64,000 bases of DNA from positions 554,501 through 618,500 of the forward strand of contig CM035356.1 of the NCBI GenBank assembly GCA_020137815.1, read 5' to 3'. This DNA is from Hormiphora californensis. Taxonomy: Eukaryota; Ctenophora; Tentaculata; Cydippida; Pleurobrachiidae. Shown here in pieces: positions 37,111-49,014 of the stretch; position 1 is the stretch's first letter; each line of letters opens with the position of its first letter. A program made the position numbers and the translations under genes. The notes beneath the pieces are model-generated. The model had not been told where the DNA came from, did no database searches, and saw only the letters and a list, made by a program, of their open reading frames with translations.

Positions 37111-38119
37111 GGTGCCACGGGGATTTTGAGTGGCTAGAGAACAGTGGACGGGTTAGGAAATGATAATAATATAATCGAATGTTTTGAGGAATGTTTTGAA
37201 GGGCAGAAAGGGGTTTAGAAAGTTAGCGATGGCAGTCAAAGTGCCGATGGACAGCTTAAAGAGAGATGGTGGAGAATGATACAAGAACTGCCTTTGCAAT
37301 GTGAAAGATAAATAAAGAGCTCCTCATTTCTTAGAATTACCACAGTTCAGTTGTAAAACATAGTTCGTGGTATTGGTAATCATTATTATCGATAAAGTAT
37401 ATAACAGGGCGATACTCGGACTGTTAAAAGAGGGATGATTTATTCTTTTAACATTGACAATGAAACAGTTTTATGTCCTAAGATAAACAATTGGCAAAAT
37501 AGAAGCTAGGGTAAAGTGAGTTACAACTCACTGATATCTGGATAAATATGGGGAAAACGGCGACTTGGTACATGTTGCATTTCACATGTTGTAATTCCAA
37601 GTTACGTAATAAAATTCAAGATAATATTATCACGTGACACGTCTTACGAGCATCAGATCATGCATCAAGTTCAAATAATTTATCAATAAAATTAATAAGT
37701 TAGTATTACTTCGTAAACAATTATGATATGTTGGGCGGTTTCGACGAAGTGGTAAATTCAGCCAAATATGAGAGGTTCGCATGGGCCATCCACCATGAGC
37801 CATCCGCCATGGCTTTTATTTACAATGGGTTGGGGAAAGCTCTAACATCTAAAATTTTATTAAATTACAGTGTTTTCAAGTGGCCAACGATGTATTTTAA
37901 ATGCTTCCAGCCCGTGTCGGGCGGAGGGTCAGCTTAGTTTGACCACGAGAACTACCAACGTATTTTTAGTTTTCTTTTAGAACCTATCCTAAGAACGAAC
38001 GGTAACCCGTTAAAAGTTTCAGAGGAGTCAATGAGTGCAAAAAAGGCAGCATGTGATGCTTGCCATACGCTTTGGACTGGAGTTCCGGGATTCAGAGCGC
38101 GGACTTCGTGCAATTTTGA
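37111..38119. other. Rab1 upstream region, no gene seen
   Basis: About 1 kb containing the likely Rab1 promoter and AT-rich DNA. The open frame at 37728-37937 shows no recognisable motif or splice context, so I do not call it. Confidence 0.4.
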
Positions 38120-38276
38120 AAATAAGGAACCATAATAAAGTTCAAGAGCGCACCCGGGCGCGATTATAATCTGGGTGCCTTACAGCCTGTTTACAGGTGC
38201 GCGCTGCCAAAAGAGTATACTTAGACCGACTTTTTTCAAACGGCTATAGCCATGGAACCACATGGCCGATTTGTGT

Positions 38277-39723
38277 AAACTAAACGGTATTTATTTATTA
38301 TTATTATTATTATTTATTCAATCTAATTTGTATACATTGAATCACAATCAATATACACGCCCCTTCTTGCGGGCAAAATCGGATATTCAATAAATTCAGA
38401 CCTCCTGATAGAAATTAAGGCTATTTAGATAAAGATAGCAGTTATAAAATAGTTGATAATTAAAGTATAAAAGTATAAAAGTTATTAATTAGATTAAGTT
38501 GAGTAATTGGATAATAAGGATAATATAGTAAGTAGACGATTAAATAATTAAGTGAGAATTAAGTGTAATAAATTAAATAAAAACTGTGGTAAAAAGATTA
38601 AAAAGCATGAGATGGCCGATGCAATGAGGGAATGAGAACAATTAATAAAGCTAACAGCCTCGAGATTAACGGTTAATAGTAAACTAATAAAACTGTGATA
38701 ATAATGATTAGACGGGAGATGGGTGGTGGGAAGGGTGATGAGAGGATAGAACTTAAAGGTGATATCAATAGTAATTAAAGCTAACATTAAAGCATGATAT
38801 TAATCTCGGTAGTTAAATAAAGGATAGGGCTACTGGGTTAGAAGATCATCTCCAAATGCTAGGCTATCATAGACTTCACTGACTAACATTCTAAACTTGT
38901 GTTTGAGGTTTCTATCTCTAGTGAAGATCAAAGGTATGTGAAAATTGGCATTGCAGACCGAGAGGGGTAGACACTGGTCCCTAAGAGCTGTCACTGCACC
39001 AGCCGCCGTACACTGGAATAGTTTATGGTATGGAGAGTCCAACTGCTCACCACATTCCAAGCAGTAGGGTTCTTCATTCGCCTGGCCACGACCCTGGACG
39101 GAAAATGCAAAGTTCTGGAACCTTAAATTGTGTCCGTGTATGAAATCAAGGATCCTCGTTGAAGTTTCTCTGTTCATTGATCTTGTAACAAGTGGGCAAG
39201 CAGCAACGGCGCCCGTGTCCACATATTTTTCCAAGTCTTCAATCAATCCAGTTGTTTGACCTCTCATAATGTCTGGAAGGGATGCTCGAACGTAGTCGTC
39301 CCATATCTTGGAGAAGTATGCATCCATATCTTCTTTGGAGTAGTGAAATCTTTCCGAATCATACGTCATGAGGTCGCACTGCCTTAAAAAGGACCGTCTT
39401 CCTGTCTCCCTCCCAAGGTCTCCATTCTGTTCACAATCTGCCCACTCGAGGTACCTCTTGACATTCGTCGTGTGATGGTAGAAGTAGTGACTAGGCTCGG
39501 ACTCAATTTGGTAGAGTTTAGCAGTCATCGTGTCCCCTGCTTTTAGTCCTTTAAGGATGAATTTCGTTGTTAGAATATCCAGGGTCAGTTTCAGTGGAGG
39601 AACACCTGTTAGCATATCTGACAGTACGCCTGAGATGTGGAACTGGCTGCCGAGGATTTTCAGTTTTGCTCTAGCAAGAAGGTCCTTAAAATAGTCCAAG
39701 CTCTGGCTGAAACTAAACGGTAT
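38277..39723 (-). mobile_element. 5'-truncated non-LTR retrotransposon with 14-bp target duplication
   Basis: AAACTAAACGGTAT flanks the insert on both sides (38277-38290 and 39710-39723). The 3' end, at the left, is a short TTA/ATT-type tail (38291-38320). The body reads on the minus strand into the end of a LINE second open frame. This arrangement is the hallmark of target-primed reverse transcription with 5' truncation. Confidence 0.88.
38830..39699 (-). pseudogene. C-terminal fragment of LINE reverse transcriptase polyprotein
   Basis: An open frame of 289 codons without stop. It lacks the endonuclease and reverse transcriptase motifs, which are lost by truncation. The C-terminus has a CCHC-like cluster, CLECGEQLDSPYHKLFQC (about residues 215-233), as found after the RT domain of many LINE ORF2 proteins. 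Intact frame suggests a fairly young insertion. The clade cannot be told from this part. Confidence 0.75.
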
Positions 39724-40848
39724 CAGTTAGAGAATCGATAGCTCTAACCGGTAACCCCAAACCAAACCCTAACCAGACCCTAACGGATAGCCCTAACCCG
39801 TCGCGCGCGCCAAAACTACGAATTGTTAGCAATGAAAGGCACCCAGATTTTAACGTTTTCCAGCGCACCCCATCCAAGAGCGCACCACCTCCAAGAGACA
39901 CCACTCCGAGAGCGCACCACATCAAAGAGAGCTCCCCATCCAGAAGATACCGCGCGCAGGGGACACCACGCGCAGAAGAGACCGCACGCGCAAATACAAC
40001 GCCGCGCTGGTCTCTTCTGCGCGTGGTATCCCCTGCGCGTGGTATCTTCTGGATGGGGAGCTCTCTTTGATGTGGTGCGCTCTTGAAGTGGTGTCTTCTG
40101 GAGGTGGTGCGCTCTTGGATGTGGTCTCTTTTGGGTGTGGTGCGCTCTCAGGTGTGGTCTCTCTTCGATCGGGTGCGCTCTTGGGTGCTCTTGGAGGCTC
40201 TTGAACTTTATTATGGTTCCTTATCTGAAAAAAACGTTTTGCGAAATTTCTCGTCGTCCGAACAAACTTTTTAAAAACGAGATTTTTCACAGCTGTGCGC
40301 GCGGGTTCTGACGCGCAAATACTTGGCGCGCGTGATATATTAATTTGACGCCGAGTACAGTTAGATTCCTATTTAAATTTGTAAAGGGTGTCCCCAAAAA
40401 ACTTGACTTTGGTCTTTCACAATTAATTAATTAGTTTTCTGTATGCCATGAAGGTTAAAAGCTTCTTCGACCTTCTGGTCATCCACCGACCTGATCTGGA
40501 AGTGGGCGCACTTGAAATTTGGCAACGCCCTCCAGAAGCAGACAGAACACAGGTTGCACGTGCGTTTGCGCCGCGCATAAGGGAGATTATTCCAAATATG
40601 GCGAAGTTGGGATTACCTATCAGTGTCATTTGTTTTGTTCAAACCGGGGCGCGGGGAGGGAGGGTCGAACAAGGCAAAGTGTCATTTCACTTGTTTTCGT
40701 TCGACATTTGTATTGGTTTTTGTGCCGGTGCGTGTGCAATCTGCAAGTGCAACAAATCAATATACCGTGATAGTGTCATGACTGTATTTAATTGTTGCAC
40801 TGTCACATATATGTAGTCATACATTCTGGTTATCGTTAATATATGATT

Positions 40849-41116
40849 AGATGACTGGTTAAAATGGTCTATTAATTTTTAGTGCACGAGGCCGAAGGCC
40901 GAGTGCTCTAAATACAACAATAATGAACCGAGACCGATAGGTCGAGGTAGATCCTTTTACTTAGCTGCCGAGCCTGCGAGGCACGCTAAGTGTAACTACT
41001 GAGCGAGCCTGCGAGCTCTGTAGTTGTACTTTTGGGCCGAGCCTGCGAGGCCTAAAAGTGAAAGAATCTTTAACATTATTGTTGTGTAATAGAGCATGTA
41101 AAAGCAGTCATCTAAT
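40849..41116. mobile_element. MITE with TTAGATGACTG ends and internal CCGAGCCTGCGAGGC repeats
   Basis: Inverted ends TTAGATGACTG and CAGTCATCTAA. Inside, the phrase CGAGCCTGCGAG occurs at about 40968, 41003 and 41040 beside related GAGGCCGAAGGCCGAG. Inner flanks TAAATACAACAATAATG and CATTATTGTTGTGTAATA are also inverse. No clear target duplication. Confidence 0.6.
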
Positions 41117-41177
41117 TTTATTAGATGATTTTGGAAACAAACTGAGTGAAAGAGATAAAGATTGAGTGAGAGAGAGA

Positions 41178-41190
41178 GAGAGAAAGAGAA

Positions 41191-41258
<68 letters not shown>
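41178..41258. repeat. (GA)n microsatellite
   Basis: GA run of about 65 bases. Together with the (CT)n at 41459-41510 it forms an imperfect large inverted pair. Confidence 0.9.
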
Positions 41259-41261
<3 letters not shown>

Positions 41262-41450
41262 TGTGTAGTAGTCACTACTGCACAGTGCACACTGCACACG
41301 CCCTAACCCTTATCTTTTCTTCCCCTCTGCAACTATAGGTCACGTGATCGTCACGTGATGGCACCACACCAATGAGCGTCCTGCATCTGCTTTCCCTCTC
41401 TGCCTTCGATTCTCTCTTTTCCTATCTCTCTCTCTCTCACACACACACAC

Positions 41451-41458
<8 letters not shown>

Positions 41459-41510
<52 letters not shown>
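41459..41510. repeat. (CT)n microsatellite
   Basis: CT run of about 50 bases following a CA run. Confidence 0.9.
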
Positions 41511-41513
<3 letters not shown>

Positions 41514-41579
41514 TAATCTTTATCCCGTTCACTCAGTTTGTAATGTTTGTAATGTTCACACTGTGTGCGTGTGACTAGA

Positions 41580-43078
41580 AAGTGTCTAATTTTTCACATA
41601 CCACTGCAACGGTATTTTACTTTATAATTACTAGTGTTTTTGCAGTGGTCTAAGTTTTCACAGTACACTGTAACCGGTGTAAACGGTGTACTGTGAAAAC
41701 TTAGATCACCGGTCAAAATTGTCTAATTGTATACAACCGACTGCTAATTGTATTTGTTGAGTACTCACCATGCCAAAATTGTATGGGCATAAATAACTAG
41801 GTAATTGGGCATTCATCTACGAAACGTCTAAACAAGTTACCCTGAACAATACTAGAAACGAGGTGAATTCAATTCCATTCCCAGTTCTGCTTCGTTCGAA
41901 TCTTTCTCAGCCAGACACCTCATCGTAATGCTATAGAATTCTGGGGCCAGTCTGGACACGATATACCCGGCACCATGATGAATCCCCGGATTTTCGCACC
42001 TACTCAGTATGCTGAGAGATAAGGGGGCTGCCGGGGAACAAAAGGGATAATATATAACATGGATTTATTGACATGAATCTGGGATCTTAAAACGGCAAAT
42101 TTAGATCATCACCTTCCTCACCCCTGCAGGGCCCTGATCAATAACTTCTACTGAGGATGATCGTTCATAAAACTTTTGCAAAATCATCTTGATTTTAAAT
42201 CCAGCGACAACTTTTCTAATTATTTATTTCCCCGACAAACTCTAATTGTTTGACTCCCCAAGAATGGTAAAGGAATGAAATGGAACTGAATGAGATGATA
42301 TCCACTGAATTATATCTGGAAACTATAGACCTTCTTCGTTCATGAGGTATGTACCAACTTCTTGGCAAGAAGTTCTTGCCCTATTTTTCAACAACTAAAT
42401 TAACCAGTTCCCTGAATCCCTGATACTTTGGCCCCTACAATGCCATACTACCGCTTATAATTATAATGCTATGTGTATGGGGCCCTTCCCAAACCAAAAA
42501 CATCGCGAACCACGCGAGAAGAGAGAGAGAAATGAAGGACAATAGTGTTATCTACGGCCGTTAATTGAAAGGCAAGCGTGTTATTGTTCTACTAATACCA
42601 AGTTGATGATTTGAATTCTCTTAGATCAAGTATTTTCTATCTGAATGTAAGAAGAAAATTGTAAATATCAAACGTTGAGTCAAAGTGCGAGTGATCTTGA
42701 ACAAATGAGTTCAGACCTTACCAAGGCAGTCTGGTGGCGCTGACCACATTTTTTTCCATCCGGGTCGGCACCGCCAGACAGTTTCTTCCTCGAAATTAGA
42801 TCCTATTCCTAGACAAAGACCATTTTCTTTTGACACGTGGTACTGGCAGGGAACTATTGCCCCTAGGTCACCTAGTAGGTGCCTGTATTCTGTATGGGAA
42901 AGCCCTGTTATTATGAAAACCACACGGGACTACCATGGTTGCATCCCCAGACTAGACACACCTTGTCAATACAGTGTGTCAATATCTGCCACCTTGCACT
43001 GTAATCATGATTAACTTTACCAATACCATGTTTAGGTTAGGCCAAATGACGTCATCCTAACCCAAATATCAAAACCAA
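41580..43078. other. Intergenic, no gene seen
   Basis: About 1.5 kb. Contains an inverted pair TAAGTTTTCACAGTACAC / GTACTGTGAAAACTTA at 41650-41703 that could form a hairpin, and one small palindromic repeat copy at 42729-42785. The Cys-containing frame at 42711-42923 overlaps that repeat and is not called. Confidence 0.45.
42729..42785 (+). repeat. Copy 6 of small CTGGCGGCGCC palindromic repeat family
   Basis: AGTCTGGTGGCGCTGACCAC, a T-rich centre, then CCGGGTCGGCACCGCCAGACAG. CAG occurs on both sides, as in copy 3. Confidence 0.65.
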
Positions 43079-43080
43079 TA

Positions 43081-43826
43081 GGGTAAACCGGGGCAATTCG
43101 AACAACCGGGGCAATTCGAACATAGTACTGCCCGTCTCTCACCTAGTTAAGCTATCATAATGACGTCATCCTATCTCCAGAAGAAAAATGCTCTTTCGAG
43201 CCTGCCCGTTACCACTAAATAGGCTCTAGATCCGGTTTAAGTTGGTCAATTTCCGATTTGAAAAAACCAGCTGAAAGCTAATAATATCAGCTTTCAGATG
43301 GTATAAAAATTATTTAAATATTCGCATGTTTTCATTCCAAATTCTGGTAAATTAAGATTACCGGGGCAATTCGAACAACCGGGGCAATTCGAACAGGGGC
43401 AATTTGGTTAACACCCGGGCCAATGATGTGCAGTTCTTTGTACCACGTGATCACGCGTGATACCGGGGCAATTCGAACAAGAACGACCAGCGTGTAGATT
43501 GCGTGTAGATTACATTGTTCGAATTGCCCCCACCTCTAACAACACCAGGCGGGAATCTTCTTCTGGTGTTGTGAGGACGTTCACGTGACGAAATAAAGCA
43601 CTCCTATTGGTGTTGTCCAAATTGCCCCGGTACCATTTTTTCCGACCAAAATTTTTAAATTAGTTATTTAGTTAAGTAAATGATGGTCCCTAGAGTTGAA
43701 ATTTATCTTATTTGAAAGATAAAATAATGAACTTTAATCCTATATAATTTTTTTCATTGTATCTTTTTTTAAATGGGAGTGAGAACCGATTAAGTAAAAA
43801 GTTAACCATTTTGCCCCGGTTTACCC
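43081..43826. mobile_element. Tc1/mariner-type non-autonomous element with reiterated ends
   Basis: Terminal inverted repeats GGGTAAACCGGGGCAA and TTGCCCCGGTTTACCC, flanked by TA on both sides. The subterminal unit ACCGGGGCAATTCGAAC is repeated at least four times inside the left and middle part, with inverse copies on the right. No transposase. Confidence 0.8.
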
Positions 43827-43885
43827 TACATAGAAATCTAAAAGCAACAGCCATTTACCGTGAGGGTATTTCTACTTTTCCACTT

Positions 43886-46800
43886 TGACCCACCTATACT
43901 AATCTCTAAAAAACTTTCCACTTTGACACACCTGTCACCTAATCTCTAAGAAACTTTCCACTTTGACCCACCTAATCTCTAAGAAACTTTCCACTTTGAC
44001 CCCCCTAATCTCTAAGAAAGTTTCCACTTTGACCCCCCCTAATCTCTAAGAATCTTTCCACTTTGACCCTCCTTATCTCTAAGAAACTTTCCCACTTTGA
44101 CCCTCCTAATCTCTAAGAAACTTTTCCACTTCGACCCCCTTATCTCTAAGAAACTTTCCCACTTCGACCCCCTTATCTCTAAGAAACTTTCCACTTTGAC
44201 CCTCCTTATCTCTAAGAAACTTTCCCACTTTGACCCTCCTAATCTCTAAGAAACTTTCCCACTTCGACCCCCTTATCTCTAAAAAACTTTCCCACTTTGA
44301 CCCTCCTAATCTCTAAGAAACTTTCCCACTTCGACCCCCTTATCTCTAAGAAACTTTCCACTTTGACCCTCCTTATCTCTAAGAAACTTTCCAACTTTGA
44401 CCCTCAACAAATAGAAACACGTTGGTTTACAAACAAATGTTTCGATCTTGCGATCTCTTGTGAGCTCTCTTGTGGCCTACTGAAACAACCATATCAACTT
44501 TGACCCTCCTAATCTATAAGAAACTTTTCCACTTCAACCACCTTATCTCTAAGAAACTTTCTCACTTCGACCCCCTTATCTCTAAGAAACTTTATCACTT
44601 TAACCTCCTATTCTCTAAGAAACTTTCCCACTTCGACCCCCTTATCTCTAAGAAACTTTCCCACTTTGACCCCCTTATCTCTAAGAAACTTTCCCACTTT
44701 GACCCTCCTTATCTCTAAGAAACTTTCCCACTTTGACCCTCCTAATCTCTAAGAAACTTTTCCACTTCGACCCCCTTATCTCTAAGAAATTTTCCCACTT
44801 CGACCCCCTGATCTGTAAGAAACTTTCCCACTTTGACCCTCCTAATCTCTAAGAAACTTTCCCACTTCGACCCCCTGATCTCTAAGAAACTTTCCCACTT
44901 TGACCCTCCTAATCTCTAAGAAACTTTCCCACGTCGACCCCCTTATCTCTAAGAAACTTTCCACTTTGATCCTCTCTATCTCTAAGAAACTTTCCCACTT
45001 CGACCCCTTTATCTCTAAGAAACTTTCCCACTTCGACCCCCTTATCTCTAAGAAACTTTCCCACTTCGACCCCCTGATCTCTAAGAAACTTTCCCACTTT
45101 GACCCTCCTTATCTCTAAGAAACTTTCCCACTTCGACCCCCTTATCTCTAAGAAACTTTCTCAATTTAACCTCCTATTCTCTGAGAAACTTTCCCACTTC
45201 GACCCCCTCATCTCTAAGAAACTTTCCCACTTCGACCCCCTTATCTTTAAGAAACTTTCCCACTTTGACCCTCCTTATCTCTAAGAAACTTTCCCACTTT
45301 GACCTTCCTAATCTCTATGAAACTTTCCACTTTGACCCTCCTTATCTCTAAGAAACTTTCCCACGTCGACCCCCTTATCTCTAAGAAACTTTCCACTTTG
45401 ACCCTCCTTATCTCTAAGAAACTTTCCCACTTCGACCCCCTTATCTCTAAGAAACTTTCCCACTTCGACCCCCTTATCTCTAAGAAACTTTCCCACTTTG
45501 ACCCTCCTAATCTCTAAGAAACTTTTCCACTTCGACCCCCTTATCTCTAAGAAACTTTCCCACTTCGACCCCCTTATCTCTAAGATACTTTCCACTTTGA
45601 CCCTCCTTATCTCTAAGAAACTTTCCCACTTCGACCACCTTATCTCCAAGAAACTTTCCCACTTTGATCCTCCTTATCTCTAAGAAACTTTCCCACTTTG
45701 ACCCTCCTAATCTCTAAGAAACTTTTCCACTTCGACCCCCTTATCTCTAAGAAACTTTCCCACTTTGACCCTCCTAATCTCTAAGAAACTTTCCCACTTC
45801 GACCCCCTTATCTCTAAGAAACTTTCCCACTTTGACCCTCCTAATCTCTAAGAAACTTTCCCACTTCGACCCCCTTATCTCCATGAATCTTTCCACTTTG
45901 ACCCTCCTTATCTCTAAGAAACTTTCCCACTTCGACCCCCTTATCTCTAAGAAACTTTCCCACTTTGACCCCCTTATCTCTAAGAAACTTTCCCACTTGA
46001 CCCTCCTTATCTCTCAGAAACTTTCCCACTTCGACCCCCTTATCTCTAAGAAACTTTCCACTTTGACCCTCCTTATCTCTAAGGGTCACCACACACCAAA
46101 GTTAAAATTAAAATTTGACGTTTTTGGTCATAACTCTGCCATTTCTTGGCAAAATTGCTTCTTTTTGGGCTCTTTTGAAAGAGGGCATCGAGCCTGTTCT
46201 GAAGAGCTCAAGAAACTTAAAATCGGTGCAGAGTGCGCGGCGTTACAGTGCAAAATGTGTGCGTTAAAATTTTAAAATTTTAACGCGCGCATTATGCGCC
46301 TTAACGCCGCACACTCTGCACCGATATTAAGTTTCTTGAGCTCTTCAGAACGGGCTCGATGCCCTCTTTCAAAAGAGCCCAAAAAGAAGCAATTTTGCCA
46401 AGAAATGGCAGAGTTATGACCAAAAACGTCAAATTTTAATTTTAATTTTAACTTTGGTGTGTGGTGACCCTAAGAAACTTTCCCACTTTGACCCTCCTTA
46501 TCTCTAAGAAACTTTCCCACTTCGACCCCCTTATCTCTAAGAAACTTTCCCACTTTGACCCTCCTTATCTCTAAGAAACTTTCCCACTTTGACCCTCCTT
46601 ATCTCTAAGAAACTTTTCCACTTCGACCCCCTTATCTCTACGCAACTTTCCCACTTTGACCCTCCTAATCTCTAAGAAACTTTCCCACTTCGACCCCCTT
46701 ATCTCTAAGAAACTTTCCCACTTCGACCCCTTATCTCTAAGAAACTTTCCACTTTGACCCTCCTTATCTCTAAGAAACTTTCCCACTTTGACCCTCCTTA

Positions 46801-48682
46801 TCTCTAAGAAACTTTCCCACTTTGACCCTCCTAATCTCTAAGAAACTTTTCCACTTCGACCCCCTTATCTCTACGCAACTTTCCCACTTTGACCCTCCTT
46901 ATCTCTAAGAAACTTTCCCACTTTGACCCTCCTTATCTCTAAGAAACTTTCCCACTTCGACCCCCTTATCTCTAAGAAACTTTCCCACTTGACCCTCCTA
47001 ATCTCTAAGAAACTTTCCCACTTCGACCCCCTTATCTCTAAGAAACTTTCCACTTTGACCCTCCTTATCTCTAAGAAACTTTCCTTCTTCGACCCCCTTA
47101 TCTCTAAGAAACTTTCCCACTTTGACCATCCTTATCTCTAAGAAACTTTCCCACTTTGACCCTCCTAATCTCTAAGAAACTTTTCCACTTCGACCCCCTT
47201 ATCTCTACGCAACTTTCCCACTTTGACCCTCCTAATCTCTAAGAAACTTTCCCAATTCGACCCCCTTATCTCTAAGAAACATTCCCACTTCGACCCCTTG
47301 TCTCTAAGAAACTTTCCACTTTGACCCTCCTTATCTCTAAGAAACTTTCCCACTTTGACCCTCCTTATCTCTAAGAAACTTTCCCACTTCGACCCCCTGA
47401 TCTCTAAGAAACTTTCCCACTTTGACCTTCCTTATCTCTAAGAAACTTTCCCACTTCGACCCCCTTATCTCTAAGAAACTTTCCCACTTCGACCCCCTTA
47501 TCTCTAAGAAACTTTCCACTTTACCCTCCTTATCTCTAAGAAACTTTCCCACTTTGACCCTCCTTATCTCTAAGAAACTTTCCCACTTCGACCCGGCCCT
47601 TATCTCTAAGAAACTTTCCCACTTTGACCCTCCTTATCTCTAAGAAACTTTCCCACTTCGACCCCCTTATCTCTAAGAAACTTTCCCACTTTGACCCTCC
47701 TTATCTCTAAGAAACTTTCCCACTTTGACCCTCCTAATCTCTAAGAAACTTTCCCACTTCGACCCCTTATCTCTAAGAAACGTTCCACTTTGACCCTCCT
47801 TATCTCTAAGAAACTTTCCCACTTTGACCCTCCTTATCTCTAAGAAACTTTCCCACTTCGACCCCCTTATCTCTAAGAAACTTTCCCACTTTGACCCTCC
47901 TAATCTCTAAGAAACTTTCCCACTTCGACCCCCTGATCTCTAAGAAACTTTCCCACTTCGACCCCCTTATCTCTAAGAAACTTTCCCACTTCGACCCCCT
48001 TATCTCTAAGAAACTTTCCCACTTCGACCCCCTTATCTCTAAGAAACTTTCCCACTTTGACCCTCCTTATCTCTAAGAAACTTTCCCACTTTGACCCTCC
48101 TAATCTCTAAGAAACTTTCCCACTTTGACCCTCCTTATCTCTAAGAAACTTTCCCACTTTGACCCCCTTATCTCTAAGAAACTTTCCCACTTTGACCCTC
48201 CTTATCTCTTAGAAATTTTCCCACTTTGACCCTCCTAATATCTAAGAAACTTTCCCACTTTGACCCTCCTAATCTCTAAGAAACTTTCCCACTTCGACCC
48301 CCTGATCTCTAAGAAACTTTCCCACTTTGACCCTCCTAATCTCTAAGAAAGTTTCCACTTTGACCCACCTAATCTCTAAGAAACTTTCCACTTTGACCCT
48401 CCTAATCTCTAAGAAACTTTCCACTTTGACCCTCCTAATCTTTAAGAAACTTTCCCACTTCGACCCCCTGATCTCTAAGAAACTTTCCCACTTTGACCCT
48501 CCTAATCTCTAAGAAACTTTCCACTTTGACCCACCTAATCTCTAAGAAAATTTCCACTTTGATCCTCCTAATCTCTAAGAAACTTTCCACTTTGACCCTC
48601 CTAATCTCTAAGAAACTTTCCACTTTAACCCCCCTAATCTCTAAGAAACTTTCCACTTTGACCCTCCTTATCTCTAAGAAAC
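43886..48682. repeat. 4.8-kb minisatellite array, 33-bp unit
   Basis: Head-to-tail units of about 33 bp built on TATCTCTAAGAAACTTTCCC plus ACTTTGACCCTCC or ACTTCGACCCCC, roughly 130 copies. The two variants often alternate, giving a 66-bp higher-order period. A unique 100-bp segment interrupts at about 44405-44505 and a foldback element at 46083-46470. Long frames reading LISKKLSHFDP are artefacts of a unit length divisible by three. The array stops about 330 bp from the MAP10 stop codon. Confidence 0.95.
46083..46470. mobile_element. Harbinger-like perfect foldback MITE inside the minisatellite
   Basis: A 388-bp near-perfect palindrome starting GGGTCACCACACACC and ending with its complement, loop at about 46260-46300. 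Flanked by TAA on both sides, a 3-bp duplication expected for PIF/Harbinger insertion. The empty site is visible in every neighbouring repeat unit (CTCTAAGAAAC), which proves the duplication. Confidence 0.88.
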
Positions 48683-49014
48683 AAAGGGCAGGTGCCATTT
48701 ATGTGCAAACAAATTCAACGACAAACGGTTTCGAAACTGGTCAAATATAATATTTATGCTATTTACATATTATTTTATTACTAATAAATTCTCCTATCAA
48801 ATAAATACTGCCGGTATTTTTCATCATAAACGTATAACATCTCTGTAAACTCAAATCTAGTTCAAATAAGACACAATTTTAGTGTCAGTGCCTCATTTTC
48901 TCGAAATTACTTCACCCTCTTTCAATGTCCCATCCTCCCCTGTCAGACAGATCCTCCCCAGCTAATGTCACAGTCACACAACCTCTCTCTTTGTTGAGTA
49001 ACAACTCTCTCTCT
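48683..49014. other. MAP10 3' flank
   Basis: Short AT-rich spacer between the minisatellite and the MAP10 stop codon. It should carry the 3' UTR and poly(A) signal of MAP10; minus-strand AATAAA-like words occur near 48770-48800. No other feature seen. Confidence 0.4.

Larger units (their letters stand above)
38120..40236. mobile_element. Foldback element split by a LINE insertion
   Basis: The left end AAGGAACCATAATAAAGTTCAAGAGCGCACC (38128 onward) has an inverse counterpart at 40193-40232 (CTTGAACTTTATTATGGTTCCTT). A second palindrome centred near 39995 has arms GAGAGCTCCCCATCCAGAAG and complement, with many CACCAC/GTGGTG and GCGCGC units. A LINE 3' fragment (38291-39709) lies inside. No transposase. 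Confidence 0.65.

Noticed and set aside
40423-40816. Overlapping frames right of the foldback element, preceded by GGGTGTCCCCAAAAAACTTG
   Set aside because: The left phrase resembles a mariner terminus, but no inverse partner or transposase motif was found.
42711-42923. Cys/Trp-containing minus-strand frame resembling a sushi-like module (WRCRPGWKKMWSAPPDC)
   Set aside because: It overlaps a copy of the dispersed palindromic repeat, has no splice sites and no neighbouring modules.
43886-48682. Regular 33-bp repeats as a possible CRISPR array, or the LISKKLSHFDP frames as a repeat protein
   Set aside because: There are no unique spacers between units, and the open frames on both strands exist only because the unit length is a multiple of three; frames shift at every indel.
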